Notes: generated by a model not told the origin, from the sequence alone. Positions 55,083-63,773 are shown, counted from the stretch's first letter. The stretch: DNA of 64,000 nt from Acholeplasma granularum ATCC 19168 (GCF_000526235.1 NZ_JAFR01000007.1:147087-211086), one strand, 5' to 3'. Translations and numbers: made by a program.

Positions 55083-55161
55083 TTACAAATTATAACTGTG
55101 CACTTTATTACTTGTAATTTAAAGTATATTCATATAAAATGGTTATCAGGAGAATACAATC

Positions 55162-55782
55162 ATGAAAATTAACTCAATTCGCTTACCAAAAACAGCTACT
55201 GGATATAAATCATTCCATAGAATAATTGATGTATCAAGAAAACTTTTTGCAGAAAAAGGATTTTTGGCAACATCTACTAATCAAATTATTTCTGAGGCAA
55301 AAGTTGCTATCGGTACTTTTTATATTTACTTTGATGATAAACGTGCAGTTTATGACTATTTATTAAACGATTACTCTAAAAGAATTCGTAAAGAAATTCA
55401 AACAAAGGTTAAAGATCTTCCAACACGCTATGAAAAGGAACGTGAAGGTTTACGCGCTTTTATTAATTTCTCGCTTCAAGACCGATTAAGTTATAGAATT
55501 ATTTGGGAATCAATGTTTGTAGATAGAACACTTTTTATAGAATATTATTCTAACTTTGCTGAAGTCTACTCAAAACAACTTCAAATTGCAGTCGAATCTG
55601 GTGAAGTGGATAAAAATATCGATTTAGAAACTTTATCTTTCGCACTTATGGGTATATCAAATTTTGTTGGGCTACAAGTTGTTTTTAAAGAAAAAATCAC
55701 AGATGAAGAAATTGATCTAATTATTAATAATGTGATGTATTTCTTACAAAACGGTATGTTCAATATGCCTCTTAAAAAATAA
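55162..55782 (+). CDS. TetR-family regulator (FadR-like)
   Basis: Regulator of 206 residues. The helix-turn-helix covers ~25-60: FAEKGFLATSTNQIISEAKV then GTFYIYFDDKRAVYDYLL, a standard TetR DNA-binding domain. The C-terminal ligand domain is helical and not family-specific. AGGAG lies 9 bases before the ATG. It is divergent from livH. Since the TGAAT-N4-ATTCA palindromes resemble the operator of Bacillus subtilis FadR, a TetR protein that responds to acyl-CoA, this gene is the natural candidate to bind all four sites, with an acyl-CoA-type inducer (inference). Confidence 0.88.
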   Translation: MKINSIRLPKTATGYKSFHRIIDVSRKLFAEKGFLATSTNQIISEAKVAIGTFYIYFDDKRAVYDYLLNDYSKRIRKEIQTKVKDLPTRYEKEREGLRAFINFSLQDRLSYRIIWESMFVDRTLFIEYYSNFAEVYSKQLQIAVESGEVDKNIDLETLSFALMGISNFVGLQVVFKEKITDEEIDLIINNVMYFLQNGMFNMPLKK

Positions 55783-55814
55783 AAACTGAAAGTTCATACT
55801 TTCAGTTTTATTTT
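55782..55814. terminator. Bidirectional terminator between tetR and ackA
   Basis: Arms AAAACTGAAAG / CTTTCAGTTTT (11 bp) with a 6-base loop, flanked by A-run and T-run. It lies between the two converging genes. Confidence 0.9.
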
Positions 55815-55817
55815 GTC

Positions 55818-57002
55818 TTAATTACTATTTTGAAGACGTAAGACATCACGTGCAATCATTACTTCTTCGTTTGTAGGTATAACCCAGATTTTAACTTTAG
55901 AATCTTTATGTTGTATTTCTTTATCGCCTCTTGAGTTATTCTTTTCATCATCAATAATGATTCCTAAAACCTCAAGACGTTTACATACTAAGCTACGTAC
56001 TTCTTTAGCATTTTCACCAATACCTGCGGTGAATACTAAAGCATCAAGTCCACCTAATAATACATAATATGATGCAATATAGTCAACAATACGTTTCGCT
56101 TGAATATCAAGTGCTAATTTAGCTCTATGATTTCCTTCGTTTGCTGCCGATACTATATCTCTAGAGTCATGTGATACACCAGAAATACCTAAATAACCAC
56201 TCTTTTTATTGAGTTCATTTAATGTTTTTTCTAAAGAATATCCTTCTTTTTGTTGCATTAATTGGAAAATTGATGGATCAACATTACCGCTTCTAGTTCC
56301 CATTGGGAAACCTTCAAGTGGTGTAAGTCCCATAGATGTATCAATACTCTTTCCATTTAATACTGCTGTAACAGATGCTCCATTACCAATATGTGCAACA
56401 ATAATTTTTGATTCTTCTTTACCTAATCGTTTTTGTGCTTCCTCAGATACATATTGGTGTGATGTACCATGGAATCCATATTTTCTAACACCATGTTTTT
56501 CATACCATTCATAAGGTGTACCATATAAAAAGTTAACTTCTGGCATTGTTTGGTGGAAAGTTGTATCAAATACAGCAACATGTAGTACATTTGGTATTGC
56601 TTTTCTAAATGCGTTAATACCAATGATATTTGCCGGATTATGTAATGGTGCTAAGTCATTTAAAGCTGCAATCTTTAAAACAACATCATCGTCAATTACA
56701 ACAGACTCTTTAAATGTTTCACCACCTTGAACTACTCGGTGTCCAACCCCTTGAATTTCATCTAGTGATGAAATAATCTTATGTTCTAATAAACCTTTAA
56801 TAACTAAATCAACTGCAACAGAGTGATCTAAAACAACTAAATCAGATTGTTTGCTTGAACTACCATTAAAATTTATTTTGAACTCTGCATTTTTATTTCC
56901 AATTCTTTCAACTAATCCTGAAGCTATTTCGAATTCTTCAGGCATTTGTAATAATTGGAATTTTAAACTGGAACTACCTGCATTTACTGATAAAATTTTC
57001 AT
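55818..57002 (-). CDS. ackA: Acetate kinase
   Basis: Converts acetyl-phosphate plus ADP to acetate plus ATP, 394 residues. VNAGSSSLKF at the N-terminus, GHRVVQGG, AVFDTTFHQTMP (catalytic Asp region), AHIGNGASVTAV and FTAGIGENA are all typical ASKHA motifs. The start at 57002 has AGGAAGG 8 bases upstream. Its promoter TTGAAT-17-TAAAAT carries the FadR-like palindrome, tying it to the neighbouring acyl-CoA genes. No phosphotransacetylase is in the window. Confidence 0.96.
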   Translation of the reverse strand: MKILSVNAGSSSLKFQLLQMPEEFEIASGLVERIGNKNAEFKINFNGSSSKQSDLVVLDHSVAVDLVIKGLLEHKIISSLDEIQGVGHRVVQGGETFKESVVIDDDVVLKIAALNDLAPLHNPANIIGINAFRKAIPNVLHVAVFDTTFHQTMPEVNFLYGTPYEWYEKHGVRKYGFHGTSHQYVSEEAQKRLGKEESKIIVAHIGNGASVTAVLNGKSIDTSMGLTPLEGFPMGTRSGNVDPSIFQLMQQKEGYSLEKTLNELNKKSGYLGISGVSHDSRDIVSAANEGNHRAKLALDIQAKRIVDYIASYYVLLGGLDALVFTAGIGENAKEVRSLVCKRLEVLGIIIDDEKNNSRGDKEIQHKDSKVKIWVIPTNEEVMIARDVLRLQNSN

Positions 57003-57027
57003 AATCATTACCTTCCTATCTATAAAG

Positions 57028-57056
57028 ATTTTAACTTAACATGAATGATTATTCAA
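57028..57056 (-). promoter_or_regulatory. Promoter of ackA
   Basis: Minus strand TTGAAT (57051-57056) and TAAAAT (57028-57033), 17 bp apart; the operator palindrome overlaps the -35 box and the spacer. Confidence 0.65.
57042..57055. promoter_or_regulatory. FadR-like palindrome at the ackA promoter
   Basis: TGAATGATTATTCA, perfect TGAAT/ATTCA arms with a 4-base centre; on the minus strand it reads TGAATAATCATTCA, close to half of the Bacillus FadR site TGAATGANTANTCATTCA. Confidence 0.68.
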
Positions 57057-57077
57057 GTGTTAAATTAATTTTGTATT

Positions 57078-57752
57078 TTAAACGATAAAATAATTGTATA
57101 TTGCAAGAAATTGCAAAATTGTACCCATTCCTACGAAAATATGCCAAATAAAGTGAAAATATTCTTTATTTGATTTTTTATAGAATATAACACCTAATGA
57201 ATAACTTAAACCACCAAGTAAGATTAACCACATTGAAGCCATACTAAAATGGTATAAATCATACATAAAATATAATCCACTCCATCCGATAAGTAAGAAT
57301 ATAATTACGTGCATAGTTTGAAACTTATAAACCCAAATAGATTTCAATATGATACCCAATAAAATTAATAACCATTGACCAATAAATAAAGACAATCCTA
57401 TACTAATAAAATTTTCTATTCCAAATAGTGGTTCTTGAAAACTCGGAAGTAACAAAAATATTGGTGCAAACGTTCCACCTATTAACATATAAATTGATAT
57501 ATGATCAAATCTTTTAAATAAACCCTTAGCTTTAGTAAAACTAAGTGCATGATACAATGTGGAACTTATATATAGTAAAAACATTGATAATCCAAAAACA
57601 ATTGATGCTGCCAGTTGCCACCCATTTTGTGACTTTATAATCATCATTATAAGTGCAAATATTGCAAATAAAGCCATCACACCATGAGAGATACTATTTG
57701 CTATTTCCTCGCCAATTGTCTGTGCTCTTTTTATTTTTTTTTCTTTACTCAC
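57078..57752 (-). CDS. Hemolysin III/PAQR-family membrane protein
   Basis: Seven-helix membrane protein of 224 residues. The PAQR motifs are present: EEIANSISHGVMAL with Glu/His near 14-23, STLYHAL (~68-74), KRFDHISIYMLIGGTFAPI (~85-103) and the paired His in HFIWHIFVG near 200. Family members are putative metal-dependent hydrolases; haemolysis is a historical label. The start codon is GTG with AAGGAG 8 bases upstream. Last gene of the pncB-MATE-trmL-hlyIII run. Confidence 0.92.
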   Translation of the reverse strand: MSKEKKIKRAQTIGEEIANSISHGVMALFAIFALIMMIIKSQNGWQLAASIVFGLSMFLLYISSTLYHALSFTKAKGLFKRFDHISIYMLIGGTFAPIFLLLPSFQEPLFGIENFISIGLSLFIGQWLLILLGIILKSIWVYKFQTMHVIIFLLIGWSGLYFMYDLYHFSMASMWLILLGGLSYSLGVIFYKKSNKEYFHFIWHIFVGMGTILQFLAIYNYFIV

Positions 57753-57756
57753 TATT

Positions 57757-58278
57757 TTACTCCTTAAAGTTTTTTAAGTAATCTTTACCTTTGAGTGTAT
57801 CGGGTTCAAACTCATATAAATCCGGATAGCCTAATTGTCTTAATACTTCAAAAACTGTAATAGCTACTGCATTTGATAAATTAAGACTTCTAATTTTATC
57901 ATTTGTAGGTATTCTAAATGTATTAGACTCATTCTCACTCAAAAGTTTTCTATCTATACCATATGATTCAGATCCAAATACTAAATATATATCATGATTG
58001 ATCTCATTGTACTTAGGGTCTGAATGACTTTTTTTACCATATCTTGAAAGGTAAAAATATGTTCCATGGTGATTTTTTTTGAAACTATCAAAATTAGGAT
58101 GTATTTCAAAATTAAGGAAATCATAGTAATCTACTGCGCTACGTCTTAATTTTTTATCATCTATTTTAAAACCTAAAGGTTCAATTAAATGAAGTTTAAC
58201 CCCAGTACCAACACAAGTACGCATTATATTACCAGTATTTTGTGGAATTTCTGGTTGACATAAAACTACATGAATCAT
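57757..58278 (-). CDS. trmL: tRNA (cytidine/uridine-34-2'-O)-methyltransferase TrmL
   Basis: SPOUT methyltransferase of 173 residues acting on the wobble base of tRNA-Leu isoacceptors. PEIPQNTGNIMRTC is the substrate motif, FGSESYGID and RSLNLSNAVAI form the knotted SAM site. The start overlaps the MATE stop by four bases. tRNA-Leu(CAA), a known TrmL target in bacteria, is encoded in the same window. Confidence 0.95.
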   Translation of the reverse strand: MIHVVLCQPEIPQNTGNIMRTCVGTGVKLHLIEPLGFKIDDKKLRRSAVDYYDFLNFEIHPNFDSFKKNHHGTYFYLSRYGKKSHSDPKYNEINHDIYLVFGSESYGIDRKLLSENESNTFRIPTNDKIRSLNLSNAVAITVFEVLRQLGYPDLYEFEPDTLKGKDYLKNFKE

Positions 58279-59693
58279 GTTAATTGCTCACTTATCTCAT
58301 CTTCTAAATTTACTCTAATATCAAGAGTTATATTTTTCCTTAAATAGAATACATAGAATACTGCTAATACGTTTGAAATATTCATTGCTGTCCATACTAC
58401 AGAGTAACTCATTTGAGGGAAAATCCACCACAAGATAAAAAGAATTGGTATTCTTAATAACCATAACCTTATGGATTGTGCTTTCAATCCAATTTTTGAT
58501 TGCCCACTTCCATTAAATATTGCCATATGATTTTGGAATATTGACATAAATGGTTGTGTCAATAAAAGCCAGAATGTGTATTGAATGGATATTTCAATTA
58601 ATTTAGGATTAGAGTTTCCTACCAACATAATAACAAAATCTCTTCTAAATAAGATTGCAATAGATATAGCAACAACTGTAATAGTAAATGTTAGGAGTCC
58701 TGACTCTTTATAGGCTTGTAGGGCTCTTTCGGGTTGTTTATTTCCAATGTTTGTACCAATAAATACTGCACTAATTGTAGTGATAGCATATATTGGGTTC
58801 ATAAGTAGGTTTGATAACTTATTACCTGTTGAAAAACTTGCAGAAACTACATCTCCAAACTGTGTTAATACGAATCCATTAATGATTAAAAAACCAAAAA
58901 ATGTTACTGAATGAGATACAGTTGCAGGATATGCAAATGGCCATATTTCTTTTAGTGTGTCTAGTTTCGGTATTAAAGATTTTGGATTAATTTTGATATA
59001 TTTTTTACTAGTTAATAGATCTATAATCATTAATGGTACAAAAACAAGGTTACCTATAACAGTAGACCATGCTGCACCTTCTACTCCTAAATTAAGTATT
59101 GATACAAAATACCAAGTCAGTATAATATTTAGGATAATACCCGATATATTTAATAAGGTTGGTATAATTGTGGAACCTTGAGCTTGTCTGATTGCTTGAT
59201 AAACTAAGAAAAATATGACACCTACAAGTTCAAAACTTCTAATATTAAAATATACTAAGGCATTGTCAAATGTTTGCTCTTTAGCACCAAGAAGATCTAT
59301 AAACAACCAAGAAAAACTAACTATTATCAGAGTTAATAATATACCAACAATAATAGCTATCATTAGTAATTGTCCGGAATATGATCTTGCTTTGTTTTCT
59401 TTCTTTGCACCTAGAAACTGGGATACTATTGCCATTGCTGCAATAGATAAACCTACTCCAATTGCTAAAATTAAATTATTAAACGACTCATGTATATTTA
59501 GTGCTGCAATTGCTGAATCGATTTGAGCTGTCGTAGCATTATCCATTCTTGCAATAAAGTATATATCAACCATACTATTAAAAGATTTAATAAGGTTGTT
59601 AATTAAAATCGGTAATGATAGAAGTAACATATAAAGCCAAATGCGTTTACCAGTTAACATTCTATATGTATTTTTTGACATGCCCTTTTCCAT
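58275..59693 (-). CDS. MATE-family efflux protein
   Basis: Membrane transporter of 472 residues with 12 helices arranged in two six-helix halves. The first half contains ARMDNATTAQIDSAIAAL and AIVSQFLGAKKENKARSYSG, the MATE helix-2/3 signature (QxxGAxxxxxA). Substrate unknown; usually cationic drugs or metabolites exchanged for Na+ or H+. Start at 59693 has a distant AAAGGA (13 bases); an ATG at 59681 is an alternative. Confidence 0.9.
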   Translation of the reverse strand: MEKGMSKNTYRMLTGKRIWLYMLLLSLPILINNLIKSFNSMVDIYFIARMDNATTAQIDSAIAALNIHESFNNLILAIGVGLSIAAMAIVSQFLGAKKENKARSYSGQLLMIAIIVGILLTLIIVSFSWLFIDLLGAKEQTFDNALVYFNIRSFELVGVIFFLVYQAIRQAQGSTIIPTLLNISGIILNIILTWYFVSILNLGVEGAAWSTVIGNLVFVPLMIIDLLTSKKYIKINPKSLIPKLDTLKEIWPFAYPATVSHSVTFFGFLIINGFVLTQFGDVVSASFSTGNKLSNLLMNPIYAITTISAVFIGTNIGNKQPERALQAYKESGLLTFTITVVAISIAILFRRDFVIMLVGNSNPKLIEISIQYTFWLLLTQPFMSIFQNHMAIFNGSGQSKIGLKAQSIRLWLLRIPILFILWWIFPQMSYSVVWTAMNISNVLAVFYVFYLRKNITLDIRVNLEDEISEQLT

Positions 59694-59710
59694 TTTTTGT
59701 ATGCTATCCT

Positions 59711-61147
59711 TTAATGTTTATGTTGTGTGACTAATTCTTGTTTAATATCCCATAGTTTTTGAGATAAGTCAACATAGTATTCATGTGGGAACTTAAGTCT
59801 AATAACTTCTTTCCATAATTTTTCAAACATGACTTCTTTATGTTTTCTAATTTCATTGATTGTTGGTTTATTATAAACTAATTCACCTTCAATAAATATA
59901 GGAATTAATAATTTTTCAACTCTATAATTTTCAACTATCTTTTGCTTCCATGGATGTAGTGGATCAAATAAAGTATATGGTTTTGATGCATCAATTTCTT
60001 CATCAAATAAAGTAATTACATCAGCTATTGACATATCGTTTTCATCATAAAAACGGTATACTTGTTTAAATCCCGGTATTGTAGTTTTTGCAACATTATC
60101 AGAAATCTTAATTTTAGGTACAAGTTTACCATTATCTTCTATTGCTACAAGTTTAAAAACACCGCCAAATACTGCCTCACTTCGAGCTGTAATTAATCTT
60201 TCACCTACACCAAATGCATCAATTTGAGCATCTTGATGCACAATTAGATCTCTAATTAAAAACTCATCTAATGCATTTGATACTGTAATTTTAGTATCTG
60301 TTAATCCAGCCTCATCAAGCATAACTCTAACCTTTTTAGATAAATATGCTAGGTCCCCTGAATCAATTCTTACACCTTTTAAATATTTACCCATTGGTTT
60401 TAATACTTCGTTATGCACTCTAATTGCATTTGGAATGCCTTCATTTAAAGTATCATATGTATCAACTAAGAGTAAACAATTATCAGGATAATTTAGTGCA
60501 TAGCTCTTAAATGCATCATACTCTGATTTAAAACTTTGTACATAAGAGTGTGCCATTGTTCCTGATGATGGAATACCAAACATAAAATCTGCTAAAGTAT
60601 TTGATGTTCCTGTAACACCACCAATATAAGCACTTCTTGCACCAAGATTTGCAGCATCATAAGAATGCGCACGTCGCGCACCAAATTCAAAAACAGGTCT
60701 ACCTTTAGCTTCTCTTACTATTCTTGAGGTTTTTGTTGCAATTAACGATTGATGATTTATAGAAAGTAGTATCATTGTTTCAATTAATTGACATTCAATT
60801 ATTGGTCCTTTAATTGTAAGTAGTGGCTCATTAGGAAAAATCGGTGTACCTTCCTTCATCGCATAGACATCTGATGTAAACTTAAAATTTTCTAAATAAT
60901 TTAAAAAACCTTCATTAAATATCTTTTTTTCTTTTAAAAATTTGATTGTTTCCTTATCAAACTTTAAATTTTCAATATAATCGATAATTGATTCTAGTCC
61001 TGCGAAGATTGCATATCCACCTTCATCAGGTATACTTCTAAAGAAAACATCAAACACTGCGATTTGATTATGGCGATTATCATTAAAATATGCATTGGAC
61101 ATTGTTAGTTCATAAAAGTCTGTTAATAACGCTAAATTTCTATTCAT
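59711..61147 (-). CDS. pncB: Nicotinate phosphoribosyltransferase
   Basis: Converts nicotinate and PRPP to nicotinate mononucleotide for NAD salvage, 478 residues. LLTDFYELTMSNAYF at the start, EFGARRAHSYDAANLGARSA, GGVTGTSNTLADF and VRIDSGDLAYLSKK are conserved family blocks. The start at 61147 has AAGGAG 8 bases upstream; a GTG three codons earlier overlaps it. First gene of a four-gene run. An organism lacking de novo NAD synthesis would depend on it. Confidence 0.95.
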   Translation of the reverse strand: MNRNLALLTDFYELTMSNAYFNDNRHNQIAVFDVFFRSIPDEGGYAIFAGLESIIDYIENLKFDKETIKFLKEKKIFNEGFLNYLENFKFTSDVYAMKEGTPIFPNEPLLTIKGPIIECQLIETMILLSINHQSLIATKTSRIVREAKGRPVFEFGARRAHSYDAANLGARSAYIGGVTGTSNTLADFMFGIPSSGTMAHSYVQSFKSEYDAFKSYALNYPDNCLLLVDTYDTLNEGIPNAIRVHNEVLKPMGKYLKGVRIDSGDLAYLSKKVRVMLDEAGLTDTKITVSNALDEFLIRDLIVHQDAQIDAFGVGERLITARSEAVFGGVFKLVAIEDNGKLVPKIKISDNVAKTTIPGFKQVYRFYDENDMSIADVITLFDEEIDASKPYTLFDPLHPWKQKIVENYRVEKLLIPIFIEGELVYNKPTINEIRKHKEVMFEKLWKEVIRLKFPHEYYVDLSQKLWDIKQELVTQHKH

Positions 61148-61206
61148 AAAAATCACTCCTTAAGTTATTTTAACACTTATTTTTTATAATTCTATAACTA
61201 TTAAAA

Positions 61207-61227
61207 ATGAATCCCAATTAAGGGATT
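61207..61227 (-). terminator. Terminator of the EIIC-like gene
   Basis: Minus-strand stem AATCCC / GGGATT (61210-61227) followed by CATTTTT. Only 6 bp of stem, so moderately strong. Confidence 0.65.
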
Positions 61228-61231
61228 ATTT

Positions 61232-62404
61232 TTATATTGATGCGTCTAAAATTAGATCGTTTTCAGTATACCAATTCATCTTTATAAACAACATATCTAA
61301 CCAAAAAACTAAAACTAATGGAAATATAACCATATATGCAATATATAACCATCCATTTAAAGAAAAGTTAGCTATGGTAAGTGGCTGTAATAACCCTACT
61401 AAGCCTGAGGTCCCCATACCTGCCCAAACAGCACTGAATTGATGACCAACAGGTATTAAATTAATAAACCATTGATAACCGTCAAATATAAAATACCCTA
61501 GAGGTGCAAGTACAAAACTTGCAATTAGTGATGGTATCCATGTTTGAGGTTTTTTCATAATGTTTTTAAATTGAAACATCGAACTTGCAAGTCCAACTGT
61601 AAATATTGTGCCAACATTATTCTTACGAATTGATTGAACAGAAAAACCAACCATTTGAGCACTACTTCCAATTGCAGCCGCACACATCGCAGCAATTGCA
61701 ACAGAATCAGGAATAGCCATTGTATTACCAACGCCAAATGGAATTGAAAATACTGCAATTGCTACACCAGCACTACTTATAAATGGTAATGTAAGTAAAA
61801 CTCCAAATATAAGTCCAATAAATGCAGATGTTGTAAATGGCTCTAGATTCATAAAGAATCTTATCGTTGCATAAATTGCTTCCATTAATCGATCAATTGG
61901 CCAAGATACTAAATATATTACTAAAACAGCTGATAAAATTGTCATGATTGGTATAAAAAATAAATCATATGAAGTCTTTTTCTTAAAGATAGACTTCATG
62001 ATGAAATATACTCCAATTACAACCAAGTAAGCTGTTATCGGGTTATTAGAAACTGCCGTTGGATCAAACCATCCATGCATTGAAAAATCAACTTTTACGA
62101 GTGTTGCTATACCACCTGCAACAGCGAGCATAATTAACTTAAGACCATCTAATTTTAATGATAAACCAATACTTAAACCTATTCCCATACCTAATAAGGA
62201 AGTTAGAACAGGTGCTACTCTCATATTTAATACATCTATACCGGTGATAATACCAATAGTTTGTATAATGGCTCCTACAACAATTGTGCCAAATATACCA
62301 AATGTCATCGCATTTAATGTTGTTGTTAAAAATGCTTTGACTTTACTCCAGAATTGCGGTGTAGATGATGCCGAATCCACACCCATGTTACTAACTTTAC
62401 TCAT
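61232..62404 (-). CDS. PfoR-like membrane protein, PTS EIIC_2 family
   Basis: Membrane protein of 390 residues with about ten helices, of the PTS_EIIC_2/PfoR group. Typical parts are FGIFGTIVVGAIIQTIG, the AAIGSSAQMVGFSVQS stretch near 250 and VWAGMGTSGLVGLLQP near 335. There is no PTS IIA or IIB gene or catalytic His/Cys domain next to it, so uptake by phosphotransfer is unproven; PfoR homologues have been called regulators and transporters. Single gene with its own promoter region and terminator. Confidence 0.8.
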   Translation of the reverse strand: MSKVSNMGVDSASSTPQFWSKVKAFLTTTLNAMTFGIFGTIVVGAIIQTIGIITGIDVLNMRVAPVLTSLLGMGIGLSIGLSLKLDGLKLIMLAVAGGIATLVKVDFSMHGWFDPTAVSNNPITAYLVVIGVYFIMKSIFKKKTSYDLFFIPIMTILSAVLVIYLVSWPIDRLMEAIYATIRFFMNLEPFTTSAFIGLIFGVLLTLPFISSAGVAIAVFSIPFGVGNTMAIPDSVAIAAMCAAAIGSSAQMVGFSVQSIRKNNVGTIFTVGLASSMFQFKNIMKKPQTWIPSLIASFVLAPLGYFIFDGYQWFINLIPVGHQFSAVWAGMGTSGLVGLLQPLTIANFSLNGWLYIAYMVIFPLVLVFWLDMLFIKMNWYTENDLILDASI

Positions 62405-62963
62405 GTGTTTTCTCTTCTTTCTTTCTGAAATTTGTTTGACTATACTAATATAGCATTTTTACAAGAATAATGCATGAAAAACACTAAAAAAGGACTTCTA
62501 AAAAACATAAAACCATATTTGTTTCAAAAGTTGGTAAAATGTTTATTTTATAGTACTAGTAACTTTTAAAAAACATTACTTTTTTTCACCTTGTGCTTCA
62601 AATCTTTTTTCTTTATGTTAATATTTATTGGATAAATTTAACTAATACTAAACTTTTCCTATGCAAAAAAATAAAACTCATCATAAAAATAAAAAAGTCT
62701 CCTTATCTTTGGATTAAAGATCGTAATTATACATCTTTATTTTAAGATTCGGAAACTATTTTAAATTTATTTTGTGTTAGGCTACCTATTTTAATACAAA
62801 TTAGCACCCCATCATTTTTTTTAGCACCCTTAACTGATTTTTAGCACCCCTAAAATGTGGCTCAACTAAGGCATTTTATTTTATATTGTTTTAATGGAAG
62901 CACTATATTCCAAAAGAGATTATTTTACTATCATTTTATCTTAGTTTATTGAGTTTCAGCAAG
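62405..62963. other. Gene-poor intergenic region with a short repeat array
   Basis: About 560 bases of very AT-rich DNA without a convincing gene on either strand. The first 50 bases must hold the promoter of the EIIC-like gene (TATA-rich near 62440-62455). The middle (62470-62790) shows only homopolymer runs. The right part contains the TTAGCACCC array listed separately. It reads like decayed mobile-element DNA. Confidence 0.5.
62801..62849. repeat. Three TTAGCACCC repeats at exact 20-bp spacing
   Basis: TTAGCACCC occurs at 62801-62809, 62821-62829 and 62841-62849, each preceded by T-rich bases; a fourth copy in the same orientation lies at 63486-63494. GC-rich in an otherwise AT-rich context. 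The spacing (two helical turns) resembles transposase-binding repeats at the ends of IS21-like or Tn7-like elements, but no matching transposase is seen. Confidence 0.6.
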
Positions 62964-63416
62964 CTAATTATAAACTACTATATGATCATTATCTGCTACA
63001 CTAGGCAAAAAACGATATTGTTCGATCATTTCTTCAAAGTTGCTTTTGCTATTTGATATAAGAATGTCAATTTGAAAATCATTACTTAAAAAAAGTCTAA
63101 TATCTTTTAAATCATTCATTAATACTTGAGTAACTTGATTGCCTTCGATTTTATTTGAGATTTTTTTTATATTCTTCCAGAGATCATTGTTTGTTCCATC
63201 TTCATCTCCATTATCGTAGTCAAAAGTATGATAATCTTGTGATGTGACAAGTACCTGGTTATTTTTATGAATTCGATAGAAACACTGAATATGAAGTGAA
63301 CTTGTAAAATCTTCTTTAGCAAAGTTCAAACACAACATATTAGCAACAAGTTTTATTCTTGTGAGTATTGAGTTATTAACGTCTTCAATTTTTAACATAT
63401 CATTATTAATCATCAT
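62964..63416 (-). CDS. Hypothetical acidic protein, possible immunity protein
   Basis: Soluble protein of 150 residues with no recognised family and no membrane segment. GGAG lies 6 bases before the first ATG. The C-terminal part, MNDLKDIRLFLSNDFQIDI, ILISNSKSNFEEMIEQYRFL and DHIVVYN, resembles the layout of small immunity proteins that end in an ExWRF/vv strand, but this is pattern-level only. Its start overlaps by four bases the stop of a truncated upstream frame, implying it was the second gene of a pair. Confidence 0.55.
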   Translation of the reverse strand: MMINNDMLKIEDVNNSILTRIKLVANMLCLNFAKEDFTSSLHIQCFYRIHKNNQVLVTSQDYHTFDYDNGDEDGTNNDLWKNIKKISNKIEGNQVTQVLMNDLKDIRLFLSNDFQIDILISNSKSNFEEMIEQYRFLPSVADNDHIVVYN

Positions 63417-63520
63417 TTCTTCTCCACTTCTTGAAGCAAGGCTTCTAGTTTAAAATTATCTAAGGCATAGGGGTTTTGTACAATTTTAGCACCCTTGAAT
63501 TGATACCATTTTCTTGTACT
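63413..63520 (-). pseudogene. 3' stump of a lost upstream gene
   Basis: An open frame with no start codon reads KWYQFKGAKIVQNPYAL then DNFKLEALLQEVEKK and stops at TGA (63413-63415), overlapping the next ATG by four bases. The amphipathic end and the ATGA coupling look like the natural 3' end of a gene. Upstream (rightward) the sequence breaks at a stop near 63521 and then meets an IS3 remnant, so the gene was probably truncated by insertion. Family unknown. Confidence 0.5.
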
Positions 63521-63538
63521 TTATGTTCTTTGTAGTTA

Positions 63539-63708
63539 TTATATCATTTGTTGATTCATTAACCCATATTGAATAGGTGAATAACCACCTAGAGTTAATT
63601 TTATTCTTTCGTGATTATACCAATAGATATACTCATCAATTGTTCTTATTATATCAGATAATGATTTAACCTTTTGTGTTTTTATTGACCTTTCGTGTTT
63701 TTATTGAC
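63539..63708 (-). mobile_element. IS3-family transposase (OrfB) C-terminal remnant
   Basis: Minus-strand translation gives VKSLSDIIRTIDEYIYWYNH, then ERIKLTLGGYSPIQYGL, the C-terminal end of IS3/IS150-type OrfB integrase (YIxxYNxxRxxxxLxGxSPxQY). Only ~50 codons survive, without the DDE catalytic triad, and a 19-bp tandem duplication disrupts the frame at the right end. It marks a past insertion next to tRNA-Leu and is not active. Confidence 0.85.
63671..63708. repeat. 19-bp tandem duplication
   Basis: CTTTTGTGTTTTTATTGAC (63671-63689) is followed directly by CTTTCGTGTTTTTATTGAC (63690-63708), differing at one base. Because 19 is not a multiple of 3 it shifts the transposase frame. Confidence 0.85.
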
Positions 63709-63773
63709 TATGAAAATTAAAAAGTTCTGAACTAACATACATAAAGTGATTCAAAAACTAGTGTTATTGAAAG

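Noticed and set aside
57078..57752. Virulence haemolysin
   Set aside because: Hemolysin III is a historical name for PAQR membrane proteins found in most bacteria; no evidence for a toxin role.
61232..62404. Complete PTS sugar transporter
   Set aside because: Only an EIIC-like membrane part is present, without IIA or IIB domains or neighbours.
62801..62849. CRISPR array suggested by regular 20-bp repeats
   Set aside because: The repeated part is only 9 bases, the spacers are 11 bases, and there are no cas genes.
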